The notes below the pieces were generated by a model, which was not told where the DNA came from, did no database searches, and worked only from the letters and a program-made list of their open reading frames with translations. Both the position numbers and the translations under genes were made by a program. Shown here piece by piece: positions 8,815 through 15,533 of a stretch of DNA of 64,000 nucleotides (position 1 is the stretch's first letter; each line of letters opens with the position of its first letter). Source of the DNA: Candidatus Gastranaerophilales bacterium (GTDB lineage Bacteria > Cyanobacteriota > Vampirovibrionia > Gastranaerophilales > Gastranaerophilaceae); contig CALUVG010000006.1 of the NCBI GenBank assembly GCA_944324165.1, forward strand, positions 24,662-88,661. The letters run 5' to 3'.

Positions 8815-8833
8815 TGTATATATAAAGTATATA
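8815..8833 (+). repeat. Copy 1 of a 19-base repeated motif
   Basis: TGTATATATAAAGTATATA, itself an imperfect dyad (GTATATA-TAAAG-TATATAC). An identical copy in opposite orientation lies at 28958-28976, also upstream of a small plus-strand gene. Confidence 0.7.
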
Positions 8834-8872
8834 CTTTTTGTCCAATTTCACACTTTTGACTTTTTGTTACAA

Positions 8873-8886
8873 AACTTAACATAAAT
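8873..8886 (-). repeat. Copy 1 of the ATTTATGTTAAGTT intergenic motif
   Basis: On the minus strand this reads ATTTATGTTAAGTT. Further copies, extended to 16 bases, are at 53124-53139 and 63864-63879. Confidence 0.7.
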
Positions 8887-8948
8887 ATTAGTCTATCGGA
8901 CAATATCAGCGCATTTTTAAATTAGTCCAAAAAATTTCAATCTAACTA

Positions 8949-8977
8949 TTGATTTTTATTCAATAATGAGTTATTAT
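8949..8977 (+). promoter_or_regulatory. Promoter candidate for the small gene at 9010
   Basis: TTGATT (8949-8954), 17-base spacer, TATTAT (8972-8977); start of transcription would be near 8984, about 26 bases before the ATG. Confidence 0.55.
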
Positions 8978-9009
8978 ATTTTCGTAGGTTAGACATGTAG
9001 GAGTTAGGA

Positions 9010-9288
9010 ATGTTAGTTTCTTCCATCGCACGTTTTAATGCTGTCAATCAAATGAATAATTCAGCGTTTGGCATGATGCAGGCATCTAATAATTTGTTAA
9101 ATGCCGCAAATAATAAAAACAACGCTTTTGGCGGCGAACACGATTTAGCTATGCTCAATAAAATGGATAAAAAATTATCAATGGATTTACTCACTAATCA
9201 ACTGACATATAAATTAGCATACTTACAGGAAAAAATGTCTAAAAAACATGAAAATAACGAAAAACATTCATTTTCTGCATTGGCTTAA
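9010..9288 (+). CDS. Small unknown protein, 92 residues
   Basis: Good start: TAGGAG, 6 bases, ATG at 9010. The product is helical, Asn/Met/Ala-rich in the first half (MLVSSIARFNAVNQMN, then NNLLNAANNKNN) and Lys-rich in the second (TYKLAYLQEKMSKKHENNEKH). No signal peptide or membrane segment. No family recognised. It has its own promoter and a strong terminator, so it is an independent, probably well-expressed unit. The Asn/Ala-rich amphipathic N-terminus resembles flagellin- or chaperone-like helices only superficially. Confidence 0.7.
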   Translation: MLVSSIARFNAVNQMNNSAFGMMQASNNLLNAANNKNNAFGGEHDLAMLNKMDKKLSMDLLTNQLTYKLAYLQEKMSKKHENNEKHSFSALA

Positions 9289-9311
9289 TATAAAACAGAA
9301 CAAAAGGTAGG

Positions 9312-9340
9312 AAAGTCCGGTAAATCAGCCGGACTTTTTT
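9312..9340 (+). terminator. Intrinsic terminator after the gene at 9010
   Basis: 9-bp stem AAAGTCCGG/CCGGACTTT (9312-9320, 9329-9337) running into a T tract. Confidence 0.85.
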
Positions 9341-9360
9341 AGTATATAAGATTTTTATAA

Positions 9361-10512
9361 TTATAATTTACGGATTATAGGGGAACAAACAGCAGGTATA
9401 CAGGCAACAACAAGTAGTACAGTCGTAATTCCCTGTGCCTGTGCCCAAAAACCAGCCATTGACATAAATATTGCAACAACCCCCCAGGAAAAGCCATTAA
9501 TTATGCCTGCAATAATACTTTTATATTCAGGTATAACATTCTGCGCCGTAACCATAATAATAGGGGTAGCCATCATAGTGCACAATCCCATTAAAGCAAA
9601 TACAAACATAGATAAAACAGGATGAGAGGCGTGAATAAGCATAAATATACCCATTAATGGCAATGTGGAAATCATTGAAAAATACAATACAAATTTATAT
9701 CCGAATTTATTTTCTACCCTTCCGCTGATAAAAGAGCCGACAGCTCCGGCTGCTATGAACAGAAACAGTGAAATACCAATATAAGAAGGTGTATGACCTA
9801 AATTTTTCCACAAAAAAGGCAGCAAAATAGAACAAGAAGTTGTGATTAAAGTTTTAAGTATAGAAATTACGGTTAAAAGTCTCAGCCTTGAATTTACTAT
9901 AATGTCTTTAAAAGCAACACTAAACTGAATACGCACCCGTTTAACAGCAGAATCCACTATTTTCGGCATCATAAAAAACATCAAATAAGCCCAGCTTAAC
10001 CCCAGCAATGATAAAAATGGTATTTTAGAAAGTCCTAAATACTGTGTAATAAATGCAGAAACAATAGGACCGCAGGAAAATCCCAGAGATCCCATAGCAA
10101 TAAAAACGCCAACTTTTGTCGAAACATTCTCATTACCGGCAAATTTAGTTATCAGACCAAGTGCCTGAGGATGAAAAATACTAGACCCGATACTGCCTAA
10201 AATTATGCACAGCATTAAAATTTTAATATTCGGCGCAATAGGCGCGAATGGTATAAAAATAGAGGACATAACAAGTCCCCAGAAGATAAAAGCGCGTCTT
10301 TGAATGTTATCTGCCAAAAAGCCGAAAATAGGCTGTAAAATATTTGCAGTAATATTTGAAATACTCAAAACGACGGTTGCAATTGCCATTGAAATACCTA
10401 ATTTAGCTGAGATAAACGGCATAATCGGGTTAAGCATGCCTGTTGAAATATCGTTTATAAAATGCGCTCCTGAAAGCCATATTCTGGGGGATTTTTCTTT
10501 TGTAATCATCAT
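9361..10512 (-). CDS. MFS transporter of the fosmidomycin-resistance (Fsr) type
   Basis: 383 residues with about 12 membrane segments. The N-terminal half carries the pattern of the Fsr subgroup of the major facilitator superfamily: AHFINDISTGMLNPIMPFI in TM1, LQPIFGFLAD in the TM2-3 loop, GIGSS-like GSIGSSIFHPQALGL in TM4, and GSLGFSCGPIV in TM5. Members export drugs or metabolites by proton antiport; the substrate here is unknown. The gene starts 24 bases after an XRE-type regulator on the same strand, so the two probably form an operon and the pump may be under that regulator's control. Two ATGs (10512, 10509) are adjacent; neither has a strong ribosome site, fitting translation after the regulator. 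Confidence 0.85.
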   Translation of the reverse strand: MMITKEKSPRIWLSGAHFINDISTGMLNPIMPFISAKLGISMAIATVVLSISNITANILQPIFGFLADNIQRRAFIFWGLVMSSIFIPFAPIAPNIKILMLCIILGSIGSSIFHPQALGLITKFAGNENVSTKVGVFIAMGSLGFSCGPIVSAFITQYLGLSKIPFLSLLGLSWAYLMFFMMPKIVDSAVKRVRIQFSVAFKDIIVNSRLRLLTVISILKTLITTSCSILLPFLWKNLGHTPSYIGISLFLFIAAGAVGSFISGRVENKFGYKFVLYFSMISTLPLMGIFMLIHASHPVLSMFVFALMGLCTMMATPIIMVTAQNVIPEYKSIIAGIINGFSWGVVAIFMSMAGFWAQAQGITTVLLVVACIPAVCSPIIRKL

Positions 10513-10536
10513 AGCTAAATTATGTAGAAAACATAC

Positions 10537-10755
10537 TTAAAAATCAATCAAATCTTTGACTTGAACATTAAGACACTCAGCAACATCAATAAGAAGTCCA
10601 AGACTAATACAGCGTTTAGCAGTTTCAATTTTGGCAAGATGTTCACGGGAAATATTTAGCATTTCAGCAAATTTATTCTGAGAATAGCCTGATTCTCTGC
10701 GTTTTGCAAAAATTTTTCTGCCCAATTGTAACAATTTTGTAGTCTTATTGTCCAT
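10537..10755 (-). CDS. XRE-family helix-turn-helix regulator
   Basis: 72 residues, essentially a lone Cro/C1-type HTH domain: the segment RRESGYSQNKFAEMLNISREHLAKIETAKRC has the helix 2 - turn - helix 3 pattern, followed by the helix-5 pattern LGLLIDVAECLNVQVKDLI. Such single-domain proteins bind palindromic operators as dimers, often repressing their own operon. An 18-base perfect palindrome overlapping a TATAAT sits 15 bases upstream of its start, and the MFS transporter follows in the same direction. Proposed role: repressor of the pump operon and possibly of the divergent pseudopilin gene. ATG start is the only one. Confidence 0.85.
   Translation of the reverse strand: MDNKTTKLLQLGRKIFAKRRESGYSQNKFAEMLNISREHLAKIETAKRCISLGLLIDVAECLNVQVKDLIDF
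10738..10750 (+). repeat. 13-base direct repeat, copy 1
   Basis: TGTAGTCTTATTG, inside the 5' end of the XRE gene; an exact second copy is at 10789-10801, on the other side of the palindrome. Confidence 0.75.
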
Positions 10756-10769
10756 ATTTTTTATTTTCC

Positions 10770-10787
10770 ACTATAATAATTTATAGT
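10770..10787. promoter_or_regulatory. Palindromic operator candidate between XRE gene and pseudopilin gene
   Basis: 18-base perfect palindrome ACTATAATAATTTATAGT containing TATAAT, in the 69-base divergent gap. Position and symmetry suit binding of the XRE dimer and would block promoters in both directions. Confidence 0.6.
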
Positions 10788-10788
10788 A

Positions 10789-10801
10789 TGTAGTCTTATT
10801 G
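10789..10801 (+). repeat. 13-base direct repeat, copy 2
   Basis: TGTAGTCTTATTG, 51 bases downstream of copy 1, just after the palindrome and before the ribosome site of the pseudopilin. Confidence 0.75.
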
Positions 10802-10824
10802 AGAACAAAAAGGAGAAAATTTTT

Positions 10825-11502
10825 ATGTCTTCTGATAAAAGAGCTTTTACACTAGCGGAGGTTTTAATTACACTTGCAATAGTTGGAATAATCGCAGCAA
10901 TAACAATTCCTACTATTGTCAATAAGTATAAAACAACAGTTGCATCAACCAGACTCAAAAAATTTTACAGTATGATGAGTCAGGCAATACAACTTTCTGA
11001 AATTGACAATGGAGAGATTACGACATGGACGAAATCCGAAGGCGACATAAAAAATGAGGATGAAGAATACGATTATGCTGCGAACTCCAAGGAATGCTAT
11101 AACTTTTTTGTTAAATATATTGCTCCATATATAAAATACACAGATATAAAAAAGACTCCAGAAAAAGAGAGTCCAGTATCAGAAATGACAGTAAAACTGG
11201 CGGATGGGAGCACTATTGAAACTCATAATGGTCAGTGTTTCGACCTTACATATGATATAAATGGTGAAAAATTACCCAATAAAGATGCACAAGATAAATA
11301 CACATTTCTTATATGCCCGATTAAACAGTATGCAATTAATAATTTAGGCGGCAAACACTTTGGAGCTATGTATCATAATTCACATGCCGCTACCAATAGA
11401 GACATGGCTTTAACACTATGCACACAATACCCTCGCTACTGCGGTGCGCTTTTACAATTTGACAACTGGGAATTTAAGAATGACTATCCTTATAAATTAT
11501 AG
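10825..11502 (+). CDS. Type IV pilin-like / pseudopilin protein
   Basis: 225 residues. Short basic leader (MSSDKRA) then the prepilin-peptidase signature FTLAEVLITLAIVGIIAAITIPTI, with the conserved Glu at position 5 after the cleavage point and a single hydrophobic helix. The globular part has four Cys and no recognised subfamily. Such proteins are exported to type IV pili or type II secretion pseudopili after cleavage by PilD and N-methylation. No pilus motor or prepilin peptidase gene is nearby, which fits the dispersed pseudopilins of this lineage. AAAAAGGAG precedes the ATG. Its 3' end overlaps that of lgt by 29 bases on the opposite strand. Confidence 0.85.
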   Translation: MSSDKRAFTLAEVLITLAIVGIIAAITIPTIVNKYKTTVASTRLKKFYSMMSQAIQLSEIDNGEITTWTKSEGDIKNEDEEYDYAANSKECYNFFVKYIAPYIKYTDIKKTPEKESPVSEMTVKLADGSTIETHNGQCFDLTYDINGEKLPNKDAQDKYTFLICPIKQYAINNLGGKHFGAMYHNSHAATNRDMALTLCTQYPRYCGALLQFDNWEFKNDYPYKL

Positions 11503-12262
11503 CCCCAATGTAAAAGAAGGCAAAAATTATAATTAATACAGATGCCCACTGCGCCACAGGAAAGCCTAAAATATTCAGCACACTGTCAACTCGCAAATAT
11601 TCAACGCCAATACGTACAAATGAATAAAGTATCAGATATATCCCAAAAGTAAGCCCTTTAAAGTGCGTGAGTTTTTTAAAAAAGAATAAAAGTATGCCAA
11701 AAATTAATAAATCCAGAATACTTTCATATAAAAAAGCAGGGTGGAAATATTCATATTTAATCATTGAAAGTGGTCTATGTGCTTCCGGAATATAGAGTTT
11801 CCAGGGCAAATCCGTCGGCATACCAAATGCCTCAGAGTTAAAAAAGTTTCCCCATCGTCCTATTGCCTGCGCAATAGCCGTGCCGCATGCCATTACATCT
11901 AACAATCTCAAAAAATCCATTTTATAGTATTTAAAACAAGCATACAATCCCAGAATTCCGCCTAAAATCATGCCATGTATAGATAAGCCGCCCTGACGAA
12001 TATCTAAAATTTCAAGCGGATGAATTGCATAATATGAATAGTTTACCAGACAATAATAAAGGCGTGCCCCCAAAATTCCTGAAATAATAAGTACAGGAGC
12101 CATATCTAATATTTTTTCCGCAGATTCATTATCAAAAAATTTTGCATAAAGCTTATATGCTGTAAGGAAACCGACAAAAGCAGCAACAGCAAGTATAATA
12201 CCATAAAAATATACTTGCATTCCAAACAACGAAAACGCAACCTCGCCCGGAGATTGAAACAC
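11474..12262 (-). CDS. lgt: Phosphatidylglycerol--prolipoprotein diacylglyceryl transferase
   Basis: 262 residues, seven membrane segments. Lgt transfers diacylglycerol from phosphatidylglycerol to the lipobox Cys of prelipoproteins in the inner membrane. Signatures seen: GILGARLYYCLVN, RQGGLSIHGMILGG, and the family motif AIGRWGNFFNSEAFG containing the essential Arg, then HPAFLYES. The start is GTG at 12262, overlapping the TAG of the preceding lipoprotein gene by one base (TAGTG), with AAGGAG 8 bases before it, so translation is coupled. It sits directly behind one of its likely substrates. Confidence 0.96.
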   Translation of the reverse strand: MFQSPGEVAFSLFGMQVYFYGIILAVAAFVGFLTAYKLYAKFFDNESAEKILDMAPVLIISGILGARLYYCLVNYSYYAIHPLEILDIRQGGLSIHGMILGGILGLYACFKYYKMDFLRLLDVMACGTAIAQAIGRWGNFFNSEAFGMPTDLPWKLYIPEAHRPLSMIKYEYFHPAFLYESILDLLIFGILLFFFKKLTHFKGLTFGIYLILYSFVRIGVEYLRVDSVLNILGFPVAQWASVLIIIFAFFYIGAIIYKDSHS

Positions 12263-12858
12263 TATTCACTCTCCTTAGTTGATGTAAGTTCTGCTATTTT
12301 TTGATTAAGCTCTTTAACCTTTGTATTAACCTCATCTGCATCCGATGCATTTGGAGCTTTTTCAAGATAAGCTTGATAATGCTTTACGGAACTATTTAAC
12401 AATTCCATCATATAATTATATGCGGTATCAGTAAGTTTTGGTTCAGACGGAGTTTCTTCATCAGAATTTGAGCCGTCATTTCTGACAATATTACCGTTTT
12501 CATCTATTGTAACTATAGAGTGAAACAAATCACCTGCAAGATTTTCTTCGCAAACAGCCAGTGAGTAATATGTGTCCGCAAAATCCGGTTTAAGCTTGAT
12601 TGCATCATTATAAACTTTTATAGCATTAGCATAATCCTCAGCTTTAGTATAGGCTACAGCAAGATTATAATGAGTTTCAAATACCGATGAATCCAAATCA
12701 ATACTTGATTTTAAACGCTCAATAGCACCCTGATAATCTCCTGCGTCCATAAAAGACTGTGCTTTATTATTAAGTTCTTGAACAGCAAGGTTATTAATAC
12801 AAGCAGTTGTTATAACGGATATAAATAACACACTAACCAGTAAAAGTGCTTTTTTCAT
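12262..12858 (-). CDS. TPR-repeat lipoprotein
   Basis: 198 residues. Signal peptide MKKALLLVSVLFISV followed by lipobox ITTAC with Cys20 as the lipidation site, which makes it a substrate for the Lgt encoded immediately downstream. Residues about 28-115 contain three tetratricopeptide repeats (QSFMDAGDYQGAIERLKSSI; THYNLAVAYTKAEDYANAI; TYYSLAVCEENLAG), normally a protein-protein interaction scaffold. The rest is a short acidic loop and a coiled C-terminus ending TSTKESE. Start ATG preceded by GAGGGTGATG. It has its own promoter. Partner unknown. Confidence 0.85.
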   Translation of the reverse strand: MKKALLLVSVLFISVITTACINNLAVQELNNKAQSFMDAGDYQGAIERLKSSIDLDSSVFETHYNLAVAYTKAEDYANAIKVYNDAIKLKPDFADTYYSLAVCEENLAGDLFHSIVTIDENGNIVRNDGSNSDEETPSEPKLTDTAYNYMMELLNSSVKHYQAYLEKAPNASDADEVNTKVKELNQKIAELTSTKESE

Positions 12859-12895
12859 GTTATCATCACCCTCATGTTGTAAATTTGTAACTATT

Positions 12896-12924
12896 ATTAT
12901 AAACTAAGGTAAAAAATTTGGCAA
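12896..12924 (-). promoter_or_regulatory. Promoter of the lipoprotein-lgt operon
   Basis: On the minus strand TTGCCA (12924-12919), 17-base spacer, TATAAT (12901-12896); start near 12889, 31 bases before the ATG. Confidence 0.7.
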
Positions 12925-12971
12925 ATTTTATAAATTTAAGTTACAATTAAAACACAAAAAGGAGAAGATCC

Positions 12972-13247
12972 ATGTCAGATGATAAAGTGGTTAAATTAGG
13001 AGCGGCAAAACACAAAGATACAAAAGAAAAGCATTCGCATGGTGAAGAAAATCATGATGATCTTGTTTATTGCAGTTTTTGTCACAGACCCAATACTCAG
13101 GTATTGAAAATGGTAAAAGGTCCGGGAGTAAATATTTGTTCGGAATGCGCAATGATCGCAGTTCAGTATCTTATATTAAATGACAGAATGCCATCTGCTG
13201 AAGCACAGCAAATACTGGACGCTTTTTGGGGTAAGGCAAGAAGATGA
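12972..13247 (+). CDS. Stand-alone ClpX-type zinc-finger protein
   Basis: 91 residues. After a charged His/Lys-rich lead, residues 34-70 form the C4 zinc-binding domain known from the N-terminus of ClpX: C34-x2-C37, then PGVNIC56-x2-C59 and the IAVQYL helix. In ClpX this domain dimerises and binds adaptors and some substrates. Here there is no AAA+ ATPase part at all; the protein ends after a short helix. It opens a tight operon: its stop overlaps the next start (ATGA). AAAGGAGAAGATCC precedes the ATG. Could be an adaptor for a Clp protease or simply a zinc-ribbon using the same fold. Confidence 0.8.
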   Translation: MSDDKVVKLGAAKHKDTKEKHSHGEENHDDLVYCSFCHRPNTQVLKMVKGPGVNICSECAMIAVQYLILNDRMPSAEAQQILDAFWGKARR

Positions 13248-14845
13248 TAAATGATAGCAGTGTCAAACAACTTAATCCTTTTGAAATTAAAGCTGAAATA
13301 ACCCGTGTTATTTCCAAGCTTTATGATGTAAAAGATTTTGACAACTATGCTATACACTACCGTACATTAGATTTACAAAATGATAAAAATATAATTACTA
13401 AATTATTATTTAAGGAATTGCCGAATATAAAACCGGAAAAAGAAGGGATTGTTAAGTTCCTTCTGGTAAGGTATGCTGAACATGGTGTTTTGATTAATCA
13501 TCTCTGGTCAATTATAAAAAATAACATGACAAGCAATGATTTAAAAATATTTGCACTTGATTTTTTGCGAGAACTTGATACTGATTGGTCTTACGAGGAA
13601 TGTGAGGAATACGTAAATACAGATGAACTGGTTGATAAGGATACGCAAAGGCTTCTGGATAAGGCTATTATTAATCCTGAAGTTCAAATTGACTTTTTAG
13701 ACTTTATTCAGGCTCTGTCACAGGAAGATAAAATTACTCTTCTCCAGTCATTACATAATGATTATTCAGGTGATGAACTTGCTAATATTCTTATCCCTGT
13801 ATTTCTTTCACAGCCGGATAGTGAAACAGGTAAAGAGGCACTGCGTTTACTTGGAGAATCTTGTTCACAGTTGGCATTTCATGCACTAAATTCTTCTCTT
13901 GAATTTGTAAGCGAAGAAATTCGTCCTCTGGTCAAGAAAAACCTTTCAATACTTAAGCTTGCCGGTATCAGGGAAGATAATTCGTTTGAATTTTATAAAA
14001 ATTTATTAAGCAGCTCAAAACCATACAGGCTCAATATAACATATCCTGACGGACAGGGAAATCAGGCAATGATTTTCTCCAGAATTAATGAAAATTACAA
14101 AGTTCAATTCGTTGCAATAGTTATAAACGATTATTTCGGCATAAAAGACTGCTTTGGATTTAATGAACTTTCAAAATTTGAATGTGATACGATAATTGAC
14201 AGATTTTACAGAGATGAAAAGTCGCTTGAAATTTCTCCGGGAAATTTCCGCACAATTTTATTCAATGCTGAATTAATTTCACAAAAATCTAAAAACTGGC
14301 TTCTTCCATATGAATATGTCTGCTGGAAAAATCTAATGTCAGATATTAAATTTGAACATAAACCAATAAAAGATATTCTCGACAATATGCTGGCAAAAAG
14401 AGAAATTTCTGCGGATGAATTTAATTCCGTTTTAAATAGTGATTTTTCCGTACACTGGTTTATGGACGCTCATTACAGCGATGAATTTGAAAGTTTTATT
14501 GCAGAATTAAATGAAAACTTGAAAATAAATGACAACGTTGATTTTGATAAAGTTGTAGATAAAAATATAGATAAAGTATTCTATCCAGAAGAAAAAACTG
14601 TCTGGGGAAACAGAATTCATAATTGTGCATATCTAAAACTCATTAACGGCGAACCTAATGTTGCGGAAATTCTATACAATATCTATTATGACAACAACCT
14701 TAAATTAACATTTTTTAAATTCATACTAAGAAAAAGTATTTATGAGTATTATTTTGGATTGCAATATAACAACGAGACCGGAATATTTGATTCTGACCGT
14801 ATAAACAATATTGTTGCGGCAATAGAAAGCAAATGGGTAAAATAA
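13244..14845 (+). CDS. Unknown large helical (HEAT-like) protein
   Basis: 533 residues, soluble, acidic, no signal peptide. The middle part (about 50-240) has repeated amphipathic helix pairs (for example IVKFLLVRYAEHGVLINHLW, LIPVFLSQPDSETGKEALRL, LAFHALNSSLEFVSEEI) resembling HEAT/ARM repeats; the C-terminal half is a mixed domain without recognised family. Start ATG overlaps the stop of the zinc-finger gene (ATGA) and its stop overlaps the ruvX start (TAATG), so it is translationally coupled on both sides and is probably needed in fixed ratio with its neighbours. Function unknown; helical-repeat proteins usually act as scaffolds. Confidence 0.75.
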   Translation: MINDSSVKQLNPFEIKAEITRVISKLYDVKDFDNYAIHYRTLDLQNDKNIITKLLFKELPNIKPEKEGIVKFLLVRYAEHGVLINHLWSIIKNNMTSNDLKIFALDFLRELDTDWSYEECEEYVNTDELVDKDTQRLLDKAIINPEVQIDFLDFIQALSQEDKITLLQSLHNDYSGDELANILIPVFLSQPDSETGKEALRLLGESCSQLAFHALNSSLEFVSEEIRPLVKKNLSILKLAGIREDNSFEFYKNLLSSSKPYRLNITYPDGQGNQAMIFSRINENYKVQFVAIVINDYFGIKDCFGFNELSKFECDTIIDRFYRDEKSLEISPGNFRTILFNAELISQKSKNWLLPYEYVCWKNLMSDIKFEHKPIKDILDNMLAKREISADEFNSVLNSDFSVHWFMDAHYSDEFESFIAELNENLKINDNVDFDKVVDKNIDKVFYPEEKTVWGNRIHNCAYLKLINGEPNVAEILYNIYYDNNLKLTFFKFILRKSIYEYYFGLQYNNETGIFDSDRINNIVAAIESKWVK

Positions 14846-15246
14846 TGTATAAGGTAATGTGTTTGGATATAGGGACGAAAAGAATAGGAATTGCTCTAAG
14901 CGATTATCTTCTGATGCTTGCAACAGGACATTCCTGTATTGCCAGAACCCCTGAAAACAAAGCCATTGACACTATACAAAAAATTGCGGAAGAAAACAAT
15001 GTAAAAAAGATTGTTGTCGGCATTCCATACAATATGGATGGCACTCAAGGCTTTCAAGCAGAAGACTGTAAAAATTTTGCGTCAAAAATTCAAGGTTATG
15101 ATATAATCTATGAAGATGAAAGACTGACATCAGATCAGGCAGAAGAAAATCTTAGAAATAAAAAAATAGATTTTCGAAAGAATAAAGGACTTATTGATAT
15201 AGAAAGTGCGTGTATTATACTCGAGCAATACCTCGCAAGAAATTAA
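14845..15246 (+). CDS. ruvX: Putative pre-16S rRNA nuclease / Holliday junction resolvase fold protein
   Basis: 133 residues from the ATG at 14845, preferred to 14833 because it forms a TAATG overlap with the previous stop and puts the family start MYKVMCLDIGTKRIGIALSD at the terminus. RuvX/YqgF proteins have an RNase H-like fold and take part in 16S rRNA 5'-end maturation. Visible landmarks: DIGTKRIGIA with the first catalytic Asp, IVVGIPYNMDGTQG, YEDERLTSDQAE with the Glu, and the terminal DIESACIILEQYL with the last acidic residue. Neighbouring DUF1292 gene downstream is the same pairing as yrrK-yrzB in Firmicutes. Confidence 0.92.
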   Translation: MYKVMCLDIGTKRIGIALSDYLLMLATGHSCIARTPENKAIDTIQKIAEENNVKKIVVGIPYNMDGTQGFQAEDCKNFASKIQGYDIIYEDERLTSDQAEENLRNKKIDFRKNKGLIDIESACIILEQYLARN

Positions 15247-15259
15247 TGAAAGGGAAAAA

Positions 15260-15532
15260 ATGATGGAAAACTTTGAAGACAACCAACTAATTGAAACTAT
15301 TGACGAAGAAGGTAATGTTATCAAATTTGAGCTATTTGATATAGTCGAAGTTGAAGGACGTGAATATGCACTGCTTTTACCAACTGACGCAGAAGAAGGC
15401 GAAGATGACGAAATAGTTCTTATGAGATTATTGAAAGACGGCGAAGATTATCTGTTTGAAACAATTGATAATGATGAAGAATTTGAAAAAGTTGCTCAAT
15501 ATGTTGAAAGTTTAGAAGACGAGGAAGAATAA
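15260..15532 (+). CDS. DUF1292 family protein (YrzB-like)
   Basis: 90 residues (88 or so if the second ATG at 15263 is used); GAAAGGG lies 5-8 bases upstream. The strongly acidic protein matches DUF1292: ETIDEEGNVIKFELFDIVEVEGREYALLLP followed by acidic loop, VLMRLLKDGEDYLFETIDNDEEFEKV. Members are small beta-rich proteins of unknown function found next to ruvX in many Firmicutes, which is the arrangement here. An upstream GTG at 15206 overlapping ruvX is unlikely because it would add sequence absent from the family. Two bases separate its stop from the next start. Confidence 0.88.
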   Translation: MMENFEDNQLIETIDEEGNVIKFELFDIVEVEGREYALLLPTDAEEGEDDEIVLMRLLKDGEDYLFETIDNDEEFEKVAQYVESLEDEEE

Positions 15533-15533
15533 T

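Larger units (their letters stand above)
8743..9009. other. Intergenic region with two repeated DNA motifs
   Basis: About 270 bases without a gene, very A+T-rich. It holds two TCTCTCTCT runs, a 19-base motif (8815-8833) that recurs inverted at 28958-28976, a 14-base motif (8873-8886) that recurs inverted at 53124 and 63864, and the promoter of the following small gene. Confidence 0.6.
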
